Below, piece after piece: positions 1-6,258 of a DNA stretch of 64,000 nucleotides. This DNA is from Brenneria izadpanahii (GTDB taxonomy: Bacteria; Pseudomonadota; Gammaproteobacteria; Enterobacterales; Enterobacteriaceae): the NCBI RefSeq assembly GCF_017569925.1, contig NZ_CP050854.1, positions 2,480,001 through 2,544,000 of the forward strand, given 5' to 3'. The notes beneath the pieces were generated by a model that was not told the origin of the DNA, made no database searches, and saw only the letters and a program-made list of their open reading frames with translations. The position numbers and the translations under genes were made by a program. Position 1 is the first letter of the stretch. Every line of letters starts with the position of its first letter.

Positions 1-1066
1 TGATCGATGACATCGCCGCTCCCGGTCGCCACCGCAACCAGGCAGGCGTCCGGCTCTTCAGACTCCCCTGCGTTGCGATGCCGGCCTGAATGCTGGCGCG
101 GCGAAACAGTGACGGCAGCATCGGTTCAGGCTGTTGCGGTAGCGATGATAGCGGGAACTCCTGGCTGCGGTCATCGCCCAGCATGCCAATCGCATCGGCC
201 CGGCATTGATTGCAGTGCGCCATCTGCGGCAGATGACGTCCGCACTGGTTGCGCGCCGCTCCCAACTCATCCGCGTTGGGTTCGCGAACCCCATCCAGAC
301 CGAAACGCGTGCCGTGTTCCGGTTTGGCTATCAGCGGCATGACATTATGCAGCACGGCGCCCCACTGGCGAGCCTGTAAACTGACGTCATTCAGATGCGC
401 GGCATTGATATCCGGGATCAGCACCGAGTTCACCTTTACCATGATGCCGCGTTCGGCCAGCTTGCGAATGCCCTCGCCCTGCCGTTCTATCAGCAAATCG
501 GCGGCCATGCGGCCCCGCAGCTTATCCCCTTCATACCACAGGTGGTCGTAGATTTTTTCGGCGATGACCGCATCGATGGCATTAACCGTGACGGTGACGT
601 GATCGACGCCCACGTCAATCAGCCGATCGACCACATCTGGCAGCATCAGTCCATTGGTCGATAGGCACAGTTTGATATCCGGCATCTCCGCGCGCAGCCC
701 TTCCAGCGTTTTGAAGGTTCGGGCGATATTCGCCAGCGGATCGCCCGGCCCCGCAATGCCGATAACCGATAACTGGGGGATCCGGGAGGCGACATACCTG
801 GCTTTGGCGACGGCCTGTTCAGGCGATAACAGCTCAGAAACCACGCCAGGACGGGATTCGTTACTGCAATCATACTTCCGGTTACAGTAATTGCACTGCA
901 GGTTGCAGGCTGGCGCCACGGCCAGATGCATACGTGCATAACGGTGATGCGCCTGTGGCGAGTAACACGGATGGCGGGAAATTTTATCCGCCTGCAGAGG
1001 CGTAAAGTGCGCCGTATTCATCGAACCGCATGAACGCTTGCCTGAAAATGATGCGTTATTTGCCAT
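1..1066 (-). CDS. nifB: NifB, FeMo-co core (NifB-co) synthase, partial and frameshifted
   Basis: Radical-SAM enzyme that fuses Fe-S clusters and inserts the central carbide to make NifB-co, the precursor of FeMo-co. Translating from the ATG at 1066 gives MANNASFSGKRSCG, then the radical-SAM motif CNLQCNYCNRKYDC (CxxxCxxC). The frame stays open to the left edge. In the last ~20 codons the reading no longer resembles NifB. Adding one G (coding strand) to the run at 65-68 restores QGESEEPDACLVAVATGSGD, the normal start of the C-terminal NifX-like domain, which continues off the window. I therefore read a homopolymer frameshift, not a real truncation. It is preceded by its own sigma-54 promoter and a NifA site. 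Identification is certain from sequence similarity; the frameshift cause is inferred. Confidence 0.96.
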   Translation of the reverse strand, partial: MANNASFSGKRSCGSMNTAHFTPLQADKISRHPCYSPQAHHRYARMHLAVAPACNLQCNYCNRKYDCSNESRPGVVSELLSPEQAVAKARYVASRIPQLSVIGIAGPGDPLANIARTFKTLEGLRAEMPDIKLCLSTNGLMLPDVVDRLIDVGVDHVTVTVNAIDAVIAEKIYDHLWYEGDKLRGRMAADLLIERQGEGIRKLAERGIMVKVNSVLIPDINAAHLNDVSLQARQWGAVLHNVMPLIAKPEHGTRFGLDGVREPNADELGAARNQCGRHLPQMAHCNQCRADAIGMLGDDRSQEFPLSSLPQQPEPMLPSLFRRASIQAGIATQGSLKSRTPAWLRWRPGAAMSSI

Positions 1067-1106
1067 ATGCTTAACCCCGGTAATGAGCCAACCTCATCAC
1101 ATTTCG

Positions 1107-1122
1107 TGCAATCGCCATGCCG
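1107..1122 (-). promoter_or_regulatory. sigma-54 promoter of nifB
   Basis: Read on the minus strand: CGGCATGGCGATTGCA, which fits the -24/-12 consensus TGGCACGNNNNTTGCA with the required GG-N10-GC spacing. Transcription would start about 12 bases downstream of the GC, near 1096, leaving a leader of about 30 bases before the nifB ATG. Confidence 0.85.
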
Positions 1123-1202
1123 GGCGGACAAAATAAAAAGTCTTTATTAAATAAATAGTTATTTTTCAGGCATCGTGCTTTATAACCGACATTGTCGCAC
1201 AA

Positions 1203-1218
1203 TGTACCGAATGCGACA
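1203..1218. promoter_or_regulatory. NifA upstream activator site for nifB
   Basis: TGT-N10-ACA (TGTACCGAATGCGACA), the classic NifA binding palindrome, lying about 80-95 bp upstream of the nifB -24/-12 promoter. This is the usual distance for NifA acting through DNA looping. The rest of the nifA-nifB gap (1067-1370) holds nothing else I recognise. Confidence 0.8.
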
Positions 1219-1370
1219 TACGCATGGGACGCCTCCTGACGCGGGTTCTTATGCGGTTTCGCGCGGCTTTTGTATATAACAGACAGCAACGCCAGCGGGG
1301 ATCCGCTTCCGCTGGCGGCCAAACGTGGTTTGAAATATCCGTCCCGTGCGGAACGGAAATAGCGGGCTTC

Positions 1371-2957
1371 TCACATCCGCTGCATATTGATATTCATTAT
1401 CTGAATGCGGTAGGCCACCTGGCGGGGCGTCATCCCCAGTAAGCGGGCCGCCTTGGCCTGAACCCAGCCGGTGCGCTCCAGTGCGGCGATTAACCGCTGC
1501 CGTTCATCCTGAATGTTTTCAATGCTCGGTTCGCTACTGACGCCCGCCGCCGGATCGTTGGTTTTGGTGCGGCTGAGCGGCATCAAGGCATTTTCTTTGT
1601 AGTTAAACAGGATTACATCGCGGTCGATCAAACCATCTTCGGCCATTACCGCTGCACGTTCCAGGCAGTTTTCCAATTCGCGCACGTTGCCCGGCCAGTC
1701 ATAGTTCATCAATAGCCGTAACGCCCCGTCGCTGATATGCAGCGCCCGCCCTTGCCGTTTACTCAGTTTGGCTAACAAAAACTGGGCGAGATCGGGCACA
1801 TCCTCAAGCCGATCCCGTAGCGGCGGCAGGAAAATCGGCATGACGTTCAGGCGGTAATAGAGGTCTTCACGAAAGCTGCCCGCGCGAACTTCCTCCTCCA
1901 GGTTACGATTGGTCGCGGCGATAATGCGTACATCCACGCGAAGGGTTTCGTCGCCGCCCACCCGCTCCATTTCCCCTTCCTGCAGGATGCGCAGCAATTT
2001 AGCCTGGAATGACGCGCTGCTCTCGCCGATTTCATCCAAAAACAGCGTGCCGCCATCCGCCAGTTCAAAGCGCCCTTTGCGCTGCTTGACCGCGCCGGTA
2101 AACGCCCCTTTCTCATGGCCGAACAGTTCGCTTTCCAGCAGTGAATCCGGCAGCGCGGCGCAGTTAAACTTCACAAATGGCGTGCCGGCGCGCGGTGAAT
2201 TGTAGTGAATGGCATTGGCGATCATCTCCTTACCCGTACCGCTCTCGCCGCGAATCAACACCGTGGTATCCCAGCGCGACACTTGGCGCATCATGTCGAA
2301 GATATGCCGCATCGACTGGCTTTTCCCGACGATATTGTCAAAACCGTACTGCTGTTGGACTTTTCTGCGCAGGCTATCGCGTTCGGTGCGAAGCGCCTCG
2401 CTTTCGCCTTTGGCATGGCTGACCAGCCGGACGGTTTGCGCGATCAGATTGGCCACCATTTCCAGAAAGCGGGTACTGGAAGGCAGGCGATCTTCATGCA
2501 GCTCCATGGGCTGCGCGGCTAAAACGCCCAACGGCATCTCATCCGGCCCCGGAATGGGAACGCAGATAAAAGGCAGGGCGTAATCGTAAAGATTGAGCCG
2601 ATCCAGAAAGCGCGGATCGTCCGATACGCGGGGCAAAACCAGCGAAGAACGCTGACTCATGACCGAACCTAAAATTCCTTCTCCCATCCGATAGCGCACT
2701 CCCCGCCCGCCTTTGATAACCTGGGCATCCGAGCCCTGCAATGCCTCAATAAACAGCGACGCCCGGTCTTTATCAAACAGACACACCATGCCGTATTGCA
2801 TAAACGCATGATCGTGCAGCACCTGGATCATCGCCTCCAGCGTTTGTTGCAAATCCAGCGAATGACTGAGCGCTACGCTGATTTTATGCAGCGCGGCAAC
2901 CTGTTGTTGCAGATCTAATCGGCGGGTGACGCGTTCCGTCGTCGGAAAATGAGACAT
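1371..2957 (-). CDS. nifA: NifA, sigma-54-dependent activator of nif operons
   Basis: Bacterial enhancer-binding protein of 528 residues. The N-terminal GAF domain spans about residues 20-190. The central AAA+ domain carries Walker A GESGTGKE, the sigma-54 contact loop GAFTGA and the Walker B region LFLDEIGE. The C-terminal helix-turn-helix is VQAKAARLLGMTPRQVAYRI. I chose the ATG at 2957 (MSHFPTTERV) over an upstream in-frame start at 3017. It has a strong GGAGG eight bases upstream, matches the Klebsiella protein start, and sits 4 bases after the nifL stop. The Shine-Dalgarno lies inside the last nifL codons, so translation is probably coupled to nifL. There is no Cys-rich interdomain linker, consistent with the enterobacterial type, whose oxygen response comes from NifL. 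Confidence 0.97.
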   Translation of the reverse strand: MSHFPTTERVTRRLDLQQQVAALHKISVALSHSLDLQQTLEAMIQVLHDHAFMQYGMVCLFDKDRASLFIEALQGSDAQVIKGGRGVRYRMGEGILGSVMSQRSSLVLPRVSDDPRFLDRLNLYDYALPFICVPIPGPDEMPLGVLAAQPMELHEDRLPSSTRFLEMVANLIAQTVRLVSHAKGESEALRTERDSLRRKVQQQYGFDNIVGKSQSMRHIFDMMRQVSRWDTTVLIRGESGTGKEMIANAIHYNSPRAGTPFVKFNCAALPDSLLESELFGHEKGAFTGAVKQRKGRFELADGGTLFLDEIGESSASFQAKLLRILQEGEMERVGGDETLRVDVRIIAATNRNLEEEVRAGSFREDLYYRLNVMPIFLPPLRDRLEDVPDLAQFLLAKLSKRQGRALHISDGALRLLMNYDWPGNVRELENCLERAAVMAEDGLIDRDVILFNYKENALMPLSRTKTNDPAAGVSSEPSIENIQDERQRLIAALERTGWVQAKAARLLGMTPRQVAYRIQIMNINMQRM

Positions 2958-2961
2958 GTTT

Positions 2962-4446
2962 TCATCCTCCCATAGTATCGGTGCCGGCGAGGTATAAACC
3001 ATCAAGCGGCAGAGCAAGCGTCATCCGTGTGGCGCCCGATGACAGGCTCTCTACGTTAACCGTGCCGCGCAGATGTGACATGATCATCTGAATCAGACGC
3101 AACTCCATACACTGCCCCGTCGCCAGAATTTCCGTCATTGGATGCGGCGTGTCCCGTATGGAGGTCGGCAGGTTATCGCAGACGGAAAAACACAGCTGGT
3201 GACACTGCCGGCTGGCGCGAATTTCAATCACGCCTTGTCCGTCTTCCCTGGCGGGCTGCGTCAGGCAGCGGTCGAGCCACAGGCTGAGCGCGGTGAGAAC
3301 CAGCGTGCGCTGAACGCGCAGGGTCAAATCGGGCGCGGAGCAAGACCACATCAGTTTGCCGATGTTGCTCAGCCGATATTGGTAGAGCTCCGCCAGATCC
3401 GTCATCATACCGGCTACCGGCCAACCGTCCGGCAGTTCATGATTCATGGAGGGGCGGCATGCCGTTAAACGTGCAATGGCCTCCTTTCCTTCACTCCAGG
3501 CCGCCCGCAGCGCAATATTGTCCGCGTCGGGATTCAGACGCAAAGCGGCGGACAGCATATTCAGCGGACAACTGAGCTGGATTAAGGCCGCATCCAATGT
3601 TTCCCGGATCGCCGCCATCATTTTATTTACGTTAATTTGCCGTTCGAGTTGGGTGCGCCGCTCCTGGGTCATTTGCCGCTGCTGCTCCGTGCAATCGACA
3701 ATAACCACAAGCTGTCGCGGGGGGGCGCTGTCGGTAAAATAGAGGCTGGCTTCCTCATTAACCGCATGCAGCGGCCAGTTGCTTACCGAAAACCAGCGCT
3801 GCGCCCCGCGGATGGTTAGCGGCAACATGGCGTAGGGCTCCGATTGGTTGAGGCAATCCAGCAAGACCAGCGGTTCCTGGCCTTCGCAGTCGGCGCTGAG
3901 AGTCTTATAGGCCAGATTATCCATCACGATTTTTTGCCGCTCGTCCACTACCACCACCGCGGCCGGGATATTGTTCAACACGGCGGAAATCAGCGTCATC
4001 TGATTACGCACCCGCTGCGCCAGCGCGTAACGCTCGCTGATATTCTTATGCATGCCGAGATAGTGTTCGATTTCCCCCTGGGCGTTGACGATGGGCGAAA
4101 TAGTGACTTCAGCCAGATAAAGCGAAGAATCCCGGCGCCGGTTAATCAACTGACCGCTCCAGGAGTCGCCGGCCGTAATCGTTTTCCACATGGATTGATA
4201 AACCGATTCCGGCGTATGGCGGCTGGACAACAGATTGTGATTCGCGCCGATCAGGGTCTGCCGCGTGTAGCCGCTCAGTTCGGAGAAGGCCGGATTGACA
4301 TAAACGATATTCGCCTGCGGATCGGTAATCGAAATAGCGACAGAGGATTGCTCGACGACGGTATGAAAGACTGCCGCATGCAATCCCATTCCCCCGAAAG
4401 ATGATGTAATCAACTGCACATCGTCCAAAATTAATGATGAACTCAT
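2962..4446 (-). CDS. nifL: NifL, redox and nitrogen-sensing antagonist of NifA
   Basis: Flavoprotein anti-activator of 494 residues (Klebsiella NifL is 495). The N-terminal PAS domain, which binds FAD, covers about residues 25-140 (SVAISITDPQANIVYVNPAF, then GQLINRRRDSSLYL). A second PAS-like region follows (VLNNIPAAVVVVDE). The C-terminal part resembles a histidine-kinase transmitter and ends in a degenerate ATPase-like domain (GQCMELRLIQMIMSHLRG). Under oxygen or fixed nitrogen it binds NifA and blocks transcription. The start at 4446 has GGAGGG five bases upstream. Its first codons and its whole leader are duplicated in front of the autotransporter gene at 9447. Confidence 0.96.
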   Translation of the reverse strand: MSSSLILDDVQLITSSFGGMGLHAAVFHTVVEQSSVAISITDPQANIVYVNPAFSELSGYTRQTLIGANHNLLSSRHTPESVYQSMWKTITAGDSWSGQLINRRRDSSLYLAEVTISPIVNAQGEIEHYLGMHKNISERYALAQRVRNQMTLISAVLNNIPAAVVVVDERQKIVMDNLAYKTLSADCEGQEPLVLLDCLNQSEPYAMLPLTIRGAQRWFSVSNWPLHAVNEEASLYFTDSAPPRQLVVIVDCTEQQRQMTQERRTQLERQINVNKMMAAIRETLDAALIQLSCPLNMLSAALRLNPDADNIALRAAWSEGKEAIARLTACRPSMNHELPDGWPVAGMMTDLAELYQYRLSNIGKLMWSCSAPDLTLRVQRTLVLTALSLWLDRCLTQPAREDGQGVIEIRASRQCHQLCFSVCDNLPTSIRDTPHPMTEILATGQCMELRLIQMIMSHLRGTVNVESLSSGATRMTLALPLDGLYLAGTDTMGG

Positions 4447-4475
4447 CCAGACCCTCCGGTTTGTATTGCGGGTTC

Positions 4476-4491
4476 TGTCGGCTTCATGACA
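4476..4491. promoter_or_regulatory. NifA-type site in the nifL leader
   Basis: TGTCGGCTTCATGACA, an exact TGT-N10-ACA. It lies between the nifL promoter and the nifL start codon, so it is downstream of the nifL transcription start. It may originally have served the divergent rnf operon. A second, N11-spaced TGT/ACA pair overlaps nearby (about 4495-4511). Confidence 0.6.
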
Positions 4492-4545
4492 AATTGTCAG
4501 ATTGCAGGACAGCCATCGAACGACACGAAATAACCATAAGAAAAC

Positions 4546-4561
4546 TGCAAGAATCGTTCCT
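4546..4561 (-). promoter_or_regulatory. sigma-54 promoter of nifLA
   Basis: Minus-strand reading AGGAACGATTCTTGCA has GG-N10-GC spacing and the TTGCA of the -12 element. Predicted start is near 4535, giving a leader of about 90 bases. In Klebsiella this operon is NtrC-activated. I could not find a convincing NtrC site (TGCAC-N5-GTGCA) here. Confidence 0.8.
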
Positions 4562-4678
4562 CCTGCACGAAAAACCGCGGAAACCTTGATCTCGATGAGG
4601 GTTTTGTCCCTGTTTGGCGGGATTCTCCTTGTCTGTGAGCGAAGTCACATCATGGAGGCTTACCGATTTGCTCATTTT

Positions 4679-4695
4679 TGGCGCAGGTTTCTGCA
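4679..4695 (+). promoter_or_regulatory. probable dead sigma-54 promoter pointing at the toxin gene
   Basis: TGGCGCAGGTTTCTGCA has both -24 and -12 elements but GG-N11-GC spacing, one base too long. It sits 5,017 bp left of the rnfA promoter, close to the 5,000-bp offset of the duplicated leader. It may be a decayed copy of the rnfA promoter. Off-by-one spacing normally abolishes sigma-54 promoter activity. Confidence 0.4.
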
Positions 4696-4830
4696 CTCTA
4701 ATTGAACATTTATTGACCTAAAAACGGAGGGCGAACGATTGCCCGAGACTAAAATGACAAATATATAAATCCAGACTCTATCAGAGAACTGTTCGGAATT
4801 AACTGTAACCAACTGGTTCGCCACAGTAAG

Positions 4831-4859
4831 TTAATCAGAATTCGCATTTTCTGTATAAT
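4831..4859 (+). promoter_or_regulatory. sigma-70-type promoter of the RNase A-like toxin gene
   Basis: A perfect TATAAT at 4854-4859 is preceded, after 17 bases, by TTAATC at 4831-4836, a poor -35. It lies 40 bases before the start codon and an AAGGAG ribosome site lies between. The remaining 4700-4830 region is AT-rich with no other signal seen. Confidence 0.5.
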
Positions 4860-4898
4860 TGAGGTCACTTTCCGAACACATTAAGGAGTCTCCGCATT

Positions 4899-5732
4899 AT
4901 GGAAGATAGTCACGGAATCAGAATCGCACTTTCACCGGTGCAGCTTGCAGCGGTGCTATCCGATAAAAGCGTCAGTGAAGGAGAAATACTCAGTAACCGC
5001 CTCTGGGGCGGTCTAGGACTGGTTGGAGGCGTTGCCGAAATGTTTGGCGCCGGCGTTATGTGCGTCGTTCCGGAACCCACCATGCTGACCAAGGCGGGTT
5101 GTGTTGTTGTAGGAACCCATAGTCTGGATACGGTGCAGGCTTCTTTTCGGCAAATCTGGACCGGACGCCAGACAAGTACCGATACCTACAATTCAGCCGT
5201 CGCGCTGGCAGAAACGTTGGGCGCCGACCGCAACACGGCGATGAACGTCGGGATGACGGTGGATCTGGCCATCCCTATGGGCTTTTCCATTGCTGTGGGC
5301 GCCGTACGCATCGCCGCAATACGAGGAGGAAGAATCAAACTGGCGGAACATGAGTCGACAACGGGCCGCCACCCCGGTGGACATACGCTTGAAAGGCATA
5401 TCGGCAAAACACCTGAAGAGTTACTGGCCAGAATGGAACGACGGCCGGGACTGCCTGCCGCAAGTTCTTTCAGAAATATTGATGAAGCTGAAATTCTCAC
5501 AACTAAGGTATTAAAAGCACATAAAAACGAAGTAGAGATGTTTGTAAAATATCAACCTAAGGGAACACCCTGGCGCAAAAAGATATCTATGAGTTTCTCT
5601 CAACCAACCGGGACTGTCGTTAAAAAAGGGAGCCGCGAAGTCAGGAAATGCTATCGCGTTGAAATCTGGCTAGAGCTCACTGAATATAATGGAAAGCCCT
5701 ATTTCATCCTGACATCAATGCCGTTGGAGTAA
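4899..5732 (+). CDS. polymorphic toxin with C-terminal RNase A-like domain
   Basis: A 277-residue protein. Residues 1-150 form an N-terminal region with two hydrophobic glycine/alanine-rich stretches (about 36-60 and 120-145). A charged linker follows, and the C-terminal ~120 residues match the bacterial RNase A-like CdiA-CT family: GGHTLERHIGKT, then LLARMERRPGLPAASSF, ending YFILTSMPLE. His in ERH and Arg in LLAR fit the catalytic His/Arg pair described for the Yersinia kristensenii CDI toxin, and Thr in LTS the catalytic Thr. The position usually occupied by Tyr (TSY) is Met here. It lacks a signal peptide, PAAR, Rhs or VENN motif, so the delivery route is unknown. AAGGAG lies ten bases before the ATG. 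An immunity-like gene follows after 3 bases. Confidence 0.72.
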   Translation: MEDSHGIRIALSPVQLAAVLSDKSVSEGEILSNRLWGGLGLVGGVAEMFGAGVMCVVPEPTMLTKAGCVVVGTHSLDTVQASFRQIWTGRQTSTDTYNSAVALAETLGADRNTAMNVGMTVDLAIPMGFSIAVGAVRIAAIRGGRIKLAEHESTTGRHPGGHTLERHIGKTPEELLARMERRPGLPAASSFRNIDEAEILTTKVLKAHKNEVEMFVKYQPKGTPWRKKISMSFSQPTGTVVKKGSREVRKCYRVEIWLELTEYNGKPYFILTSMPLE

Positions 5733-5735
5733 GTC

Positions 5736-6053
5736 ATGTTCATCAAAAATAAAGCGCGAGAGCTCGATAACTTGATCTGTAACTACTTTGGGTTGGATTA
5801 TGACTTGATCGATGACAGTGAAGAACTCCAGCCCAAAATTGATGCGTATAACGAACGCTCAGGGCGGGCAATGCAGCAGGCGCTCCTTGATGACATAGAA
5901 GAACTTCTGTCGTTAGGGGATCTGTTGGATAGCACTTTTCACGACGTTTATGGAGAGTATTTCGATCCCGCGCTCTGGGGTACGACTCCCCGTGAATTTT
6001 TATTGCTGGTCCGGGAGCAGGTAACCTTGCAACTGAAGAAAGAAAACAACTGA
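5736..6053 (+). CDS. probable immunity protein for the RNase A-like toxin
   Basis: A 105-residue acidic protein without signal peptide or membrane segment. It starts 3 bases after the toxin stop with GGAG six bases upstream, so it is co-transcribed and probably translationally coupled. The sequence (DSTFHDVYGEYFDPALWGTTPREFL) resembles CdiI-type immunity proteins. Position and size fit a cytoplasmic inhibitor of the RNase encoded just before. Pairing is inferred from context; no direct evidence of binding is visible. Confidence 0.68.
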   Translation: MFIKNKARELDNLICNYFGLDYDLIDDSEELQPKIDAYNERSGRAMQQALLDDIEELLSLGDLLDSTFHDVYGEYFDPALWGTTPREFLLLVREQVTLQLKKENN

Positions 6054-6059
6054 CGCGCC

Positions 6060-6225
6060 GAAAACCGTACTCGGATTTTGCGTAGATGCGAGGACTTCAG
6101 TTTTTGGACAAGGATTTCGCACAGCCTGAGCAAAAGTCCGGCCCGTTGGGCGAGCGCAGCGAGTAAACCAGAGCGTACGCGTAGTACGTGAGGATTTCGA
6201 GCACTGCCCAGGGCCGGAATGGCAA
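6060..6225. other. intergenic segment resembling a dispersed enterobacterial repeat
   Basis: This 160-base stretch has no credible reading frame and contains phrases (AGCGCAGCGAG, GTACGTGAGGATTTCGAGCA, CTGCCCAGGGCC) that I associate with intergenic repeats of soft-rot enterobacteria. I could not confirm this without a genome search. Confidence 0.3.
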
Positions 6226-6228
6226 GTA

Positions 6229-6254
6229 AAATAGCCTAATGGGATAGGCTTTTA
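6229..6254. terminator. bidirectional terminator between immunity gene and autotransporter
   Basis: Stem AGCCTA (6233-6238) / TAGGCT (6245-6250) with a 6-base loop, followed by TTTTA on the plus strand and ATTTTAC on the minus strand. It separates two convergent genes, which suits a two-way terminator. Confidence 0.65.
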
Positions 6255-6258
6255 GGGG

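Larger units (their letters stand above)
4444..4612. repeat. nifL control region, copy 1 of a 5.0-kb-spaced direct repeat
   Basis: From the nifL start codon outward this segment aligns with 9445-9612 in the same orientation. Positions 4473-4500 and 9473-9500 are identical (28 bases). The sigma-54 promoters and the motif AAACCTTGATCTC (4581 and 9581) sit at an exact 5,000-base offset; the start codons are offset by 5,001. This is duplicated regulatory DNA, with nifL as the presumed original owner. Confidence 0.88.

Noticed and set aside
1071..1322. 83-codon frame between nifA and nifB
   Set aside because: It overlaps the nifB sigma-54 promoter and NifA site, has no ribosome site and no family resemblance.
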